64,000 nt of DNA, taken from NCBI GenBank assembly GCA_016745215.1, contig CP050890.1, positions 7,581,001-7,645,000 on the forward strand, given 5' to 3'. Both the position numbers and the translations under genes were made by a program. The notes below the pieces were generated by a model. It saw only the letters and a list, made by a program, of their open reading frames with translations. It did not search any database and had not been told where the DNA came from. Shown one piece after another: positions 35,322 through 44,701 of this stretch. This DNA comes from Thiohalocapsa sp. PB-PSB1. GTDB lineage: Bacteria; Pseudomonadota; Gammaproteobacteria; Chromatiales; Chromatiaceae. Positions within the stretch are counted from its first letter, which is position 1; every line of letters starts with the position of its first letter.

Positions 35322-36969
35322 GCGAAATCTATCTGCGCCCGATGTCCAAACAGTGACACAACTGCTCATGCGGTTCCCAGAGCGACAGGAGGGGATCCAT
35401 CTTTACGACAGCTACGCAAGTGAGCCAAGCTGCCTGTCGTATAGTGCATTTGCTGAGCGCATTTTCGGAGCGATCGAACATTTTCACGCGCTCGGTGTTC
35501 GCCCGGGAACCCGGGTATTATTTCCATTTGAAACAAATCTACAAGTCATCGTATCGTTTTTTGCGCTCATCGGCATGGGGGCCATTCCATACTCCATTCG
35601 CCCGTTGATGAGCAAGAGCGCCGCGAAGAGCTACATCGATTTTTTAGAGCGTCTCGAGGCGCTCGCAGCACCTCATTATCTGCTTTCGACAAGGCTTGTC
35701 GAAGACCTCGAGACACCCATACAGCGTCTCGATCTTCCACCTCCCAGCGCGCAGGTCAAGCGCACCGACCGAATGCATGGTGCTGAACCGCAGGGCGTGG
35801 CTTTTGTACAATTTTCTTCCGGATCGACCTCCTTCCCCAAGGGCGTGGTGATTACCCACGGCAATATTTTTCGCAACCTGTCGTATATCGACTCCTATGT
35901 TCGCGAGGTATCCGGCCCCGTTACCCCAGACGATTGTGCGACATCCTGGCTGCCCCTATACCACGATATGGGCCTGATCGGCGGATTCCTCTCGCCTATT
36001 GCTCACGGCATGCCTGTGCATTTGGCCTCGCCCAATGCATTTCTCCTGCAGCCGCTGGAGTGGCTGACACACATCAGTCGTACGCGTGCATGCTATGCTC
36101 CCATCCCGCACTTCGCGGTCGCCTATCTCCTGCGTCGGCTCGCCGAAACAGACGAGCACGATCGCGCGCAATGGGATCTCTCCTGCTTGAAATTGATCTT
36201 CGACGGCAGCGAGCCAGTACAGTGGTCCGATCTCCAGCAGTTTGCTTCGGTACTCGCCGATTGCGGATTCAACTCAGGGGTGCTGCAACCCTGTTACGGC
36301 ATGGCCGAGGCCGTACTGATCGTCTCTTGCGCAACCCATCTCAAGCCCAAACGGATCAGGCTCGCCAACGGCCAAACGTCTGTGAGTCTTGGGCGGGTGC
36401 ACCCGGACTATGAGGTCCGGTTGGTCGACGAGGAAGGCCACCTCTGTCGCGAGGGTGAAACTGGTGAGATTCTGCTAAAAGGAGGTTCGCTCGCCCCCCA
36501 CTATATCGGCGAGATCCCCCAACTCTACGAGACAGACACCTTCTATCATACTGGCGATGTAGGCCTCTTGGCCGACGGTGAGCTGTACGTGACCGGTCGC
36601 ATAAGCGACCGAATCAAGGTCAATGGCGAGAGTTTCTTCAGTGTGGACTTTGAAGCCGCCGTCGAGCAGCTCGACTTTATCGGACTCGGGAGAGTTGCAG
36701 TGTTTCAGTCCGGGCAAGAGATCTATGTTCTCGTTGCATGTGGTTCAGCGCGGCTCGCGCGGGCAGATGAGTCCCGGCGCGCAATTCGGCAGATTTTGAA
36801 TGCCAGGCTCGGCGTTGCCGTTCCACCCGAGAACATCCTGTTTGTCAAGCCGGCCCAGTTGAAAAAAACCTCCAGCGGCAAACTCAAGCGCAACGAGATC
36901 CGCGATGACTTTTGTGCCGGGAGGCTGAGGTGCCAGACTTGGCCAACGCAAGAATCACTAAACCAGTAG
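35296..36969 (+). CDS. Fatty acyl-AMP ligase (FAAL-type)
   Basis: The 557-residue adenylate-forming enzyme has the A3 loop Q-F-S-S-G-S-T-S-F-P-K-G (about 173-184), the FAAL-typical W-L-P-L-Y-H-D-M-G-L-I-G-G-F-L, Y-G-M-A-E near 335, Y-H-T-G-D near 418 and R-I-S-D-R-I-K near 436, then a C-terminal K-T-S-S-G-K with catalytic Lys. FAALs activate free fatty acids and load them onto an ACP rather than CoA; the ACP gene 17 bases downstream fits. An acyl-CoA synthetase role is the alternative. Confidence 0.9.
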   Translation: MTVHPVTHRRNLSAPDVQTVTQLLMRFPERQEGIHLYDSYASEPSCLSYSAFAERIFGAIEHFHALGVRPGTRVLFPFETNLQVIVSFFALIGMGAIPYSIRPLMSKSAAKSYIDFLERLEALAAPHYLLSTRLVEDLETPIQRLDLPPPSAQVKRTDRMHGAEPQGVAFVQFSSGSTSFPKGVVITHGNIFRNLSYIDSYVREVSGPVTPDDCATSWLPLYHDMGLIGGFLSPIAHGMPVHLASPNAFLLQPLEWLTHISRTRACYAPIPHFAVAYLLRRLAETDEHDRAQWDLSCLKLIFDGSEPVQWSDLQQFASVLADCGFNSGVLQPCYGMAEAVLIVSCATHLKPKRIRLANGQTSVSLGRVHPDYEVRLVDEEGHLCREGETGEILLKGGSLAPHYIGEIPQLYETDTFYHTGDVGLLADGELYVTGRISDRIKVNGESFFSVDFEAAVEQLDFIGLGRVAVFQSGQEIYVLVACGSARLARADESRRAIRQILNARLGVAVPPENILFVKPAQLKKTSSGKLKRNEIRDDFCAGRLRCQTWPTQESLNQ

Positions 36970-36986
36970 AGAGAGGAGAGTGTCCA

Positions 36987-37310
36987 GTGAGCACAGCCAC
37001 TACCGATGCCCAAGACCCTGAGACCGTCCGCTGGATCATAGAGACTTTCGCGGCCGATACCGGTTTGGATATCCAGCACGCGTTGGATAATGGTTTGACG
37101 CTGAGAGAGCTCATAGATCGATCGGACAAGCTGCACAATAGCCTGGATCTGATGGAGGCGTTTGCCCGTATGGGCTTTCACCTGCAAAAGCGGACCGGCG
37201 TGCGCGTGCGGCTGCCGTCTTTCCCGACAGACGAGAAACTGTCGGTCGTACTAGAGAAATTTCTCACTGCATACCAACAGGCCAGCGAGCAAGAAGGAGG
37301 CGTGAAATGA
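36987..37310 (+). CDS. Dedicated acyl carrier protein
   Basis: A 107-residue protein from GTG 36987, chosen for the gagaggag ribosome site; the frame is open upstream inside the FAAL gene. The phosphopantetheine site is L-H-N-S-L-D-L-M-E-A-F (Ser about 52): the usual D-S-L is N-S-L, a sign of a stand-alone ACP outside fatty-acid synthesis. The next gene overlaps by 4 bases. Confidence 0.85.
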   Translation: MSTATTDAQDPETVRWIIETFAADTGLDIQHALDNGLTLRELIDRSDKLHNSLDLMEAFARMGFHLQKRTGVRVRLPSFPTDEKLSVVLEKFLTAYQQASEQEGGVK

Positions 37311-38230
37311 GCGTTTTGAAGTCAGCATCAAACCCAACTATCATTCGCGAGCTCTACGACGCGTTTACCGTCGACGGCATGTCGTTGATGGACGTGGTGT
37401 GGGAACAGCAGCGCTATCATGAATCTCGCCGCTGGTCGGTGGTGGATTTTTTCGATCGTATCGATCCGGATGCGGTGAGCGACCGAGACAAGGTGGTGGC
37501 CTGGAATGCCGGCCGTGCCGAACTAACGACCAAACCGGGGGCTGATCGACTGACGCGCCTAGCCGATAAAGAGACGCGCGCTTGGTCGAGCAAAAATCCG
37601 GTGGTGGCCAACATCATGCAGGCCTGCGGGACTTGGAGTCGGTACTGGAACGAGGAGGAGGCGTTTCACGAGACCTCGTTGAACATGCTGGCACAGCGAC
37701 TCGGCATGCCGATCGTCGATGACGAAACCTTTATAGAGTATCGCAAGGTCTTCCCTGACGACGACATGCTGAGAACCCTGACACTCCTGGCTGGATCAGA
37801 AATCGTCGCCGCCACCAACTACTCCTGGGCAGCAGAATCGGCCGAAGATCCGGCGCTGCAGGAGATGTTCAGACGCATCTCCTCGGACGAGATCCAACAC
37901 ATGACTTATTTCGTGAGCTTCGCGCGGGCTCTGGTGCGCTCCGGGGAGTATCCGGCCAAGAATGCCTTTGCGGTTGGATATCTCTTTCTACGCAACGAGG
38001 GCGAGTTGGCCGGGAGCAGTCGTGAGACGATCGAGTCGCGGGGCAACACACATGTAAACTGGTGGGACCATCTCGAGAATCTCGACGACATGCCAGCGGT
38101 CGATCTGCAGCCAGCGAACGAAAAGAAGACTTCTATGTTCCTCGTGGCGCTTAAGCGAATCACTGGAATCGAAGTCGCGTCGGTCGACGAAGTCGAAGCA
38201 AAATGGATGGAGCTCGCGGCGGCAGCCTAG
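37307..38230 (+). CDS. Ferritin-like diiron oxidase, acyl-ACP-desaturase type
   Basis: A 307-residue soluble helical protein with diiron ligand candidates E-E-A-F-H-E (about 115-122), E in L-A-G-S-E-I-V-A-A-T-N (about 165), and S-D-E-I-Q-H-M (about 193-199); an earlier Glu in R-A-E-L-T-T completes the set. This is the order of acyl-ACP desaturases. With a FAAL and an ACP it probably oxidises an ACP-bound acyl chain (double bond, triple bond or hydroxyl). The known alkyne-forming JamABC set uses a membrane desaturase instead. Confidence 0.85.
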   Translation: MSVLKSASNPTIIRELYDAFTVDGMSLMDVVWEQQRYHESRRWSVVDFFDRIDPDAVSDRDKVVAWNAGRAELTTKPGADRLTRLADKETRAWSSKNPVVANIMQACGTWSRYWNEEEAFHETSLNMLAQRLGMPIVDDETFIEYRKVFPDDDMLRTLTLLAGSEIVAATNYSWAAESAEDPALQEMFRRISSDEIQHMTYFVSFARALVRSGEYPAKNAFAVGYLFLRNEGELAGSSRETIESRGNTHVNWWDHLENLDDMPAVDLQPANEKKTSMFLVALKRITGIEVASVDEVEAKWMELAAAA

Positions 38231-38415
38231 TGGCCGGTTTCGGAGCGCCGATGCAGTCCATAGCTGTTGATCGTTGTCGCTCATGTCATCCTATAACTGA
38301 CCGCGACTACCTGAGATAAACGCCGTGGCTCGAGTTGGCATCCATGCCGGTGACACCCGCATTCGACTCGGCCGAACCGGAAACCGGTATGCGCGGGCTT
38401 GTGGAGGTTGGATTT

Positions 38416-38823
38416 ATGAACTGGGTGAGTGTGGACAGGATGAATGACACGCACGACGCTGTCGTTCGACTCCTTGTGCGCCCGAACGACATCGATCGTC
38501 TCGGCCACGTCAACAATGCGGTCGTACTGGAATACTGTGAAGCTGGACGCCAGGCTTGGCTCCGCGAAAACGGGATCAAGGTCGGCACCATCCTGCCTGT
38601 GGTCGCGCGGGCCGAAATCGATTTCCAGCGAGAGATCGGTGAGGGCGAGGTGCAAGTCAGGACAAGCCTGGCCGAGTATGGTACTTATTCGGCCACCTTC
38701 GTTCAGACGATCGATGTGAATGGGCAAGTTGCTTGCCGTGCCAAGATCCAGGTGGGCTTCATTCACTCGCAAAGCCGTTCGGTTGCCAGTGGGGAGGAGT
38801 TCTTTCAGGAAAACGCGTCCTAG
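38416..38823 (+). CDS. Hotdog-fold acyl thioesterase (4HBT family)
   Basis: A protein of about 135 residues with P-N-D-I-D-R-L-G-H-V-N-N near 25, the active-site motif of FcbC/YbgC-like thioesterases, and R-A-E-I-D-F-Q-R-E-I. I start at ATG 38416 because ggagg lies 8 bases upstream; in-frame starts at 38335 (TTG) and 38344 exist. It is 185 bases after the desaturase and probably releases the acyl product from the ACP. Confidence 0.85.
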   Translation: MNWVSVDRMNDTHDAVVRLLVRPNDIDRLGHVNNAVVLEYCEAGRQAWLRENGIKVGTILPVVARAEIDFQREIGEGEVQVRTSLAEYGTYSATFVQTIDVNGQVACRAKIQVGFIHSQSRSVASGEEFFQENAS

Positions 38824-38939
38824 TCAGATGCGAAGCTGGCGCTCGCGAACGCAGGGGGCGAAGCGCCCGTCGCATTGCCCACATCTCGCCGTTACAAACA
38901 GTCTTAGAAGACTGTAACTACTCAGAGGCCATGCCCATA

Positions 38940-39423
38940 AACGCGGGCCATCGGTCTTGGAACAGGAGGCGCAGGGCCTCTTCCCGTCGTAGAGCGCCGA
39001 GGGGTAACCGGACAGGCTCACGGAACAGGGCAATGACTCGATCAGCTCCAGCAGCGCGACATGATCCTGTGCTTCATAGTCGAACCGATAACGGCGCGCG
39101 CAGCGACAGGTTTGATGCAGATACGGCGGCTCGCAGTAGAGCGGTTCACGACCGTGGAAGGCGAACTCCCGGAGAAACCGATGCGCGCAGCCATGCACCT
39201 TCCCGACCGGATAGTGGCACTCGAACCGGGCCAGTGGAACAAGAGCAACATCGATGGCAATAGTACGCCGCGCCGGTGGCTTGCGCTGCATGATCGCTCC
39301 ACCCTCGATATGAATCTCGATGTAGATGTCATGGGGCAGCATCAGGGTGATGATCGACTGGCACAGACCGGACGTCGCTTTGCAGCCGAAGTCGCTGCCC
39401 ATGATCGCATCCGGTTCCCTCAT
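38940..39423 (-). pseudogene. Decayed DNA N6-adenine methyltransferase (D12 class)
   Basis: The frame shows recognisable D12 methylase pieces: K-A-T-S-G-L-C-Q, then P-H-D-I-Y-I-E and G-G-A-I-M, then P-L-Y-C-E-P-P-Y-L-H (catalytic D-P-P-Y changed to E-P-P-Y) and S-G-Y-P-S-A-L-Y-D. The SAM loop F-G-G-K is F-G-C-K. The expected tail is missing. An active enzyme is unlikely. From 39424 to 39579 I see no gene. Confidence 0.65.
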
Positions 39424-39579
39424 CCTGGATGGTCCACAGCAAAGGTCGACCGTCCTATGTCGTCAAGAGCGCGAAAAAAGACTCTGGTTTGACGTGCTAT
39501 CTAGCTCATTTCTGCATTTTTCGCGTTTTTCCTCGTTCTACTTTATCAATAGCGATGTTTCTATTGCTCGGGTGCTGCC

Positions 39580-39754
39580 TAGGTAGTTCAATCTGGACGG
39601 TCCTGGCTTAGCCTGACTCACGCAGTTTTCTTGCATCACCGACTGAACTGTATTGGGCTATATATCAACGCCTTACACCCTCCAACTATCCAGGCGCTGC
39701 ACATAGACCTGCGGGAGCGAAAAGTGCGTGAAGAAGGCGAAATTGAACACCCTA
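39580..39754. mobile_element. Second MITE type (family C), 175 bp
   Basis: The ends are TAGGTAGTTCAAT and, reverse-complemented, TAGGGTGTTCAAT (11 of 13 match). A perfect 9-bp duplication GGTGCTGCC flanks it at 39571-39579 and 39755-39763, identical to the duplication around MITE-A copy 3 at 26401. There is no ORF inside. The internal sequence is unrelated to family A. Confidence 0.75.
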
Positions 39755-39781
39755 GGTGCTGCCTACGTAGACTATTCATTG

Positions 39782-40484
39782 AGTGATGGTGCAGAAACAA
39801 GCGAAACAGGTTTTTGGCTTGGGTGTCGCCTGCCGACTCATTCGGTACCGCTATCGGCGTCGCTATCGGCGTCGCTATCGGCGTCGGTATCGGTATCGGC
39901 GTCGGTATCGAACCGACCAACCCATCCGCCAAGCTCCTCGCTGACCGCGTAGCCACGCTGTCCGAGCTTCGTGAGCATGGCCACACGACGATCGAGCAGT
40001 GCCTTTTGCTTGCTGTTATCGTCTGCGAACAACGCTTTGCACACCAGCGAGCACATCCTGAATCGCAGCACACTCCAGCGCCGAGCCTCGTGCGATTTCG
40101 AACGACCGGCGTCGATCCGCGCTCGTCGCTGTGCCGTTACCCTCGGCACTGTTCAGCGCGATGGTCTGCGATGCGCACCTACGATGCGCGCCTACGATGC
40201 GCACCTACGATGCGCACCTACGATGCGCACCTACGATGCGCACCTATGATGCGCACAGGCGTTGATCCTTCGCGTTACGCTGTCCTTTCACATGCTCGCA
40301 GTCGCGCTAGGCCCAGCCGACAGACTCGATGGCCGCACGCTAGACGTCGCGCTGCTCATGACCGAATGGCATAGGACGTTTTCTCTCTCGATTCCGATTC
40401 CGATTCCGATAGTGGCCCCGACCCCGATTGCACTCCGCCGATGGCTGGATAGCGTTGTATAGGTTATTCATGAACCGCTACTTA
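39782..40484 (+). repeat. Family B element, copy 1 (about 700 bp)
   Basis: It starts gtgatggtgcagaaacaagc and ends ttcatgaaccgctacttatt. The outermost bases form imperfect inverted repeats (TAAGTnnnGGTnCA). It has a variable tatcggcgtcgg run near the start, a tandem of 13-base gatgcgcacctac units at 40170-40255 (six or seven here) and a ccgattccgattccgat run near the end. Long frames on both strands arise from the repeats. Confidence 0.85.
40170..40255 (+). repeat. 13-bp minisatellite inside family B
   Basis: Units gatgcgcacctac recur every 13 bases, six or seven times with single-base variants. The copies of family B at 42012, 44083 and 52096 have about two, three and four units, so the run varies between copies. 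Confidence 0.85.
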
Positions 40485-40499
40485 TTGACTCAGGATGAA

Positions 40500-40605
40500 G
40501 TTTGATTCACCGCAGAGACGCAGGGAAGAGGGATACATTCGCCTTGGCCCCTCTGCGCACTCTGCGTCTTTGCGGTGAATCCTCATATTATTCGAAGGCA
40601 GAATC
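40500..40605. repeat. Family D inverted repeat
   Basis: gattcaccgcagagacgcag at the left and ctctgcgtctttgcggtgaatc at the right form an inverted pair about 60 bases apart. The same arrangement occurs at 16894 and 41895. Between 40606 and 40962 I see no gene. Confidence 0.7.
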
Positions 40606-40962
40606 CCCGACAGGGCAGTATAAAGGGTTGTTAAAGCAGCAGATTATCGAGGGACGCATCAGGCTCGCACTCTGTTTCGACGCGGCAAGAACATAGGACG
40701 ACGATTTCGATCCCAATCCTGAAAAACGGTTCGGAAACAATCTGAGCGTCTTGCATCGTTACTGAGCGAATCCTTTGCTTCCCAGGTGCGGCAGCTTGTG
40801 CACGCGCCGCGAACATTTGCGCAGTCTTGTTGGAACGGGATGGCTATGTTGCATCAAGGTACCTGGTCGGGAACCACGCGGGACGCATCCACGAGGCCGT
40901 TCGACTATCCTGTATCGGATATTCTCTGACAACGCATCCTGGCCGCCGAGCGAGGCAGATCG

Positions 40963-41067
40963 ATGAACTTTTCCGGACAACAGTTGAAGGGCCGACATGT
41001 CGTTGGGCAAAACCTGCGCGGGGCCTCGTTTCGTGCGGCAGATTCGAGCCGGGCCGATCTTCGATAG
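40963..41067 (+). pseudogene. Pentapeptide-repeat protein, truncated
   Basis: A short frame reads N-F-S-G-Q-Q-L-K-G-R and N-L-R-G-A-S-F-R-A-A-D-S-S-R-A-D-L-R, A(D/N)LxX-type pentapeptide repeats, then a TAG stop after 34 codons. No continuation in another frame is clear. Probably the start of a decayed gene. From 41068 to 41403 nothing else is recognised. Confidence 0.5.
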
Positions 41068-41403
41068 GCTCGGCTTGGGTGGGGTGGAGTGCGGAGCTGG
41101 TCGTTCCAGCTTACTGGGTTACTAGTCAGCAGTGCGGATTTCCCGCTACCGTTTCTGCTGTTTGTGGTTGCCGTAATCGCTCATCGTGGGTTATCGATGA
41201 CGACCACGATGACAACAACAACGATTGCAAACGGTCTCGCAACTTTCGCAGCAGAGCACTAGGCCGCAATGTATCGAGCAGGTTCTGTTGTCGCGAGTGC
41301 TGACTGACCGCGGGGTGCCGCCTTGCGCTGGCGCCAGCTCGTACCGACCTTGCTGTTACGAATTCAATTGTCAATCGATCTATCGAAATGGGGAGCGACT
41401 AAG

Positions 41404-41775
41404 ATGCCCGTACCAAAAAATGTTCTCGGAGAGCCGCTGGAAACCTGCTCGCTCGAACCACGCACCGGTTTCACCCGTAGCGGTGCATGCGAGACCGGGC
41501 CTCAGGATATCGGCTCGCACACGGTTTGCGCTCGGGTAACCGCGGAATTTCTCGAGTTCTCGAAGGCGCAGGGCAACGATCTGACAACTCCGGTGCCGGA
41601 ATTCGATTTTCCCGGGCTGAAGCCGGGCGACCGCTGGTGTTTGTGCGCGGCGCGCTGGCAGCAGGCTTTGCTGGCCGATTGCGCACCCCGCGTTGCACTG
41701 CGTGCCACCCACGAGCGGGCGCTGGAGGTGTGCAATATGGCCGATCTCAAGCGACACGCAGTGGATTTATCTTGA
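41404..41775 (+). CDS. DUF2237 family protein
   Basis: The 123-residue protein matches DUF2237 along its length: N-V-L-G-E-P-L-E-T-C-S, T-G-F-T-R-S-G-A-C, then D-I-G-S-H-T-V-C-A, F-S-K-A-Q-G-N-D-L and K-P-G-D-R-W-C-L-C-A-A-R-W. The conserved Cys residues suggest a metal or redox site, but the function is unknown. ATG 41404 follows a gggag site. It is surrounded by repeats and looks intact. Confidence 0.85.
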   Translation: MPVPKNVLGEPLETCSLEPRTGFTRSGACETGPQDIGSHTVCARVTAEFLEFSKAQGNDLTTPVPEFDFPGLKPGDRWCLCAARWQQALLADCAPRVALRATHERALEVCNMADLKRHAVDLS

Positions 41776-41894
41776 TGTACCGCCGCTGCAAGCGCGGTAA
41801 CAGGCGGATTTGTCGGAATTGCTGAAACAGGCTTGCCGTGCCGGCCGACTTGCTCGCTAGGCCATGATCGTCTTGCATGGCTGATCCGAAGCGT

Positions 41895-41972
41895 ATTCAC
41901 CGCGGAGACGCAGAGTGCGCAGAAGAGCCAAGGCGGATGCACCCTCTTCTGCGCGTCTCTGCGGTGACGCGA
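41895..41972. repeat. Family D inverted repeat
   Basis: attcaccgcggagacgcagag and its complement-like gcgcgtctctgcggtgacgc form a hairpin-capable pair, a third copy of family D. Confidence 0.65.
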
Positions 41973-42011
41973 ACCTCATCCCAGGTCGATGGACTCACTT
42001 TCGACAAGGGT

Positions 42012-42660
42012 GAGTGATGGTGCAGAAACAAGCTAAACAGGTTTTTGGCTTGGGTGTCGCCTGCCGACTCATTCGGTACCGCTATCGGCGTCGGTATCGG
42101 CGTCGGTATCAACGTCGGTATCGGCATCGGCGTCGGTATCGAACCGACCAACCCGATATCCGCCAAGCTCCTCGCTGACCGCGTCGCCACGCTGTCCGAG
42201 CGTCGTGAGCATGGCCACACGACGATCGAGCAGTGCCTTTTGCTTGCTGTTGTCGTCTGCGGACAACGCATCGCACACCAGCGAGCACGTCCTGAATCGC
42301 AGCGCACTCCAGCGCCGAGCCTCGTGCGATTTCAAACGACTGGCGTCGATCCACGCTCGTCGCTTTGCCGTTACCCTCGGCAATCTTCAGCGCGATGCCC
42401 TGCGATGCGCACCTACGATGTGCGCAGGCGTTGATCCTTCGCGTTACGCTGTCCTTTCACATGCTCGCAGTCGCGCTATGGCCCAGCCGATAGACTCGAT
42501 GGCCGCACGCTAGACGTCGAGCTTCTCATGACCGAATGGCATAGGGCGTTTTCTCTCTCGATTCCGATTCCGATTCCGATTCCGATAGCGACCCCGACCC
42601 CGACTGCACTCCGCCGATGGCTGGATAGCGTTGTATCGGTTATTCATGAACCGCTACTTA
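42012..42660 (+). repeat. Family B element, copy 2
   Basis: About 650 bp, same ends as copy 1, with a shorter 13-bp minisatellite and a different tatcggcgtcggtatc count. It ends 70 bases before the stop of the aspartoacylase gene on the other strand. Confidence 0.85.
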
Positions 42661-42729
42661 GCATCCACTCAGCGCAACAAGCCCGAGATGGATCTCGATT
42701 TGGACAGAGTGCACTTGGGCTGTCTGTCG

Positions 42730-43824
42730 TCAGGCCCGCTTGGGCACATGTTGGTCATAGCGCTCCATCAGATAGCAGAGGCAGTCTTGCCGGACGATGG
42801 TCTCGTCGCAGGTCAGCATGGCCGGCATCACCGGCAGTCGCAGTCGGATCTCGCCATCCTCGAGGATGAAGTATTTGCTGTCGATATGGCGGCCCCCTTC
42901 GTCTTTGACTTCGAAGGGCAAACCGGTGCGTTCGGTGCAGCGGCCCAGCGCGGTGCCCGCCGGCAGTTCGCGAAAGTTCATCCGCTCCAGTTCCGGAGAC
43001 AACATCAGCGTAGCCTGATTGGGGGCGAACCTGAAGTCGATCTGAGGCGCGATCTTGACCTGGGCGACGGTGTGGAACAGGTCGATGTCGTGGGCGGGTA
43101 CCGGTTGGTCAGGCAAATGCGACAGGTGCAAGCAGGCGTCGATGAATTCCACGGCGTGGTCGATGCCATGCTGGTTGTGGACCTTGCCGCATTCGAGGGT
43201 CACCGCAGGACAGAGTTGGGCCATGGCTTGGGATTGCACACCGCGCGGGCGAAGAAAATAAACCACGGTGCGCGAGAACAGGGTGGCCAGATGCAGAAAC
43301 CGGTTGTCGATGACATTGACGCAGGCATAGTGTGGATTGGCGCCGGTATTGTTGTGCAAGTCGATGCTGGCAAACAGGCCGCGTTGCTGCATGCGCTGCA
43401 CGACGCTGTTCATGATCGCGTGCTCCGGCGTCGGCGCCAGTTCGCTGCCCGGCCAGATGCGATTGTAGTCCGGTTGTTGCGGTAGATGGCGCATGCCGGC
43501 GGCGGCCGCCTCCACATTGCCGATGAATAGGCAGATGGCTCGCGGCAGCGCCCGGCCTTGTTCCCGGTAGCCCAGCAATAAGCGGCGCATGGCGTCCCAG
43601 CCGACCGTTTCGTTGCCATGCATCAATACCGAGATGAATAATGCCGGCTCGCGCTGCCCCGGCAGCAGAATCAGCGTTGGTCCGCCGAGGGCGCCGGCCA
43701 GTTCCTGCGCCTCCAGGTCGAGCAGTCCGTCCGGTATGTGGTCGAGTTCGCGCAGTGCTTTGCATGCGGATTGCCGCGCGGTGGGTTGGGTCGGCGCTGA
43801 TTGATGGGACGATACGGTCATCAT
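42730..43824 (-). CDS. Aspartoacylase/succinylglutamate desuccinylase-family metallopeptidase
   Basis: About 364 residues from tandem ATG 43824/43821; the frame upstream is family B repeat and noncoding. The zinc motif is M-H-G-N-E-T near 66 with the second His in S-I-D-L-H-N-N-T-G, followed by a C-terminal beta domain. The M14 AstE/AspA family hydrolyses amide bonds of N-acyl amino acids. The substrate is unknown. The gene lies alone between two family B copies. Confidence 0.85.
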   Translation of the reverse strand: MMTVSSHQSAPTQPTARQSACKALRELDHIPDGLLDLEAQELAGALGGPTLILLPGQREPALFISVLMHGNETVGWDAMRRLLLGYREQGRALPRAICLFIGNVEAAAAGMRHLPQQPDYNRIWPGSELAPTPEHAIMNSVVQRMQQRGLFASIDLHNNTGANPHYACVNVIDNRFLHLATLFSRTVVYFLRPRGVQSQAMAQLCPAVTLECGKVHNQHGIDHAVEFIDACLHLSHLPDQPVPAHDIDLFHTVAQVKIAPQIDFRFAPNQATLMLSPELERMNFRELPAGTALGRCTERTGLPFEVKDEGGRHIDSKYFILEDGEIRLRLPVMPAMLTCDETIVRQDCLCYLMERYDQHVPKRA

Positions 43825-44082
43825 TGGCGTTGGCTTGTCTTCATTCGGGGGCTTTGCAGTCGATGCATGGGCGGTTGCTGAACGTGGGCTGTATGTCTTG
43901 ATGATTTGAGGGGTGAGACGCTGATTTCGAGAGCGATCGATTTCGATACCAATACCGATCCTGGAGCCGACGAATACTTGCTTGGTCTGGGTGGGCAGGT
44001 ACTCGTGTTGCCGGCATTGCGCATGCCAGCTTTCTGGGAAGGCGAATGTCAATCCCGCTTCATCCGATGGCTCGATTGCCGA

Positions 44083-44695
44083 TAAGTGATGGTGCAGAAA
44101 CAAGCTAAACAGGTGTTTGGCTTGGGTGTCGCCTGCTGACTCATTCGGTACCGCTATCGGCGTCGGTATCGAACTGACCAACCCGCTATCCGCCAAGCTC
44201 CTCGCTGACCGCCTAGCCACGCTGTCCGAGCTTCGTGAGCATGGCCACACGACGATCGAGCAGTGCCTTTTGCTTGCTGTTGTCGTCTGCGGACAACGCT
44301 TCGCACACCAGCGAGCACGTTTTCAATCGCAGCCCACTCCAGCGCCGAGCCTCGTGCGCTTTCCAACGACCGGCGTCGATCCCCGCTCGTCGCTTTGCCG
44401 TTACCCTCGGCCATGTTCAGCGCGATGGCCTGCGATGCGCGCCTAAGATGCGCACCTAGGATGCGCACAGGCGTTGATCCTTCGCGTTACGCTGTCCTTT
44501 CACATGCTCGCAGTCGCGCTAGGCTCAGCCGACCTACTCGATGGCCGCACGGTCTACGTCGAGCTTCTCATGACCGAATGGCATAGGGCGTTTTCTCTCT
44601 CAATTCCGATTCCGATAGCGACCCGGACCCCGACCCCGATTGCACTGTGCCGATGTCTGGATAGCGTTGTATAGGTTACTCATGAACCGCTACTA
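44083..44695 (+). repeat. Family B element, copy 3
   Basis: About 610 bp. It starts TAAGTGATGGTGCAG and ends six bases from the TAA stop of the glutamate-cysteine ligase gene on the other strand. Confidence 0.85.
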
Positions 44696-44701
44696 ATCGC
44701 C

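Noticed and set aside
40170..40255. Possible CRISPR array
   Set aside because: The 13-base units are contiguous with no spacers, so it is a minisatellite.
42730..44250. Longer 506-residue aspartoacylase-like protein including the upstream frame
   Set aside because: The first 142 codons overlap the family B repeat and low-complexity sequence; the ATG at 43824 begins the homologous part.
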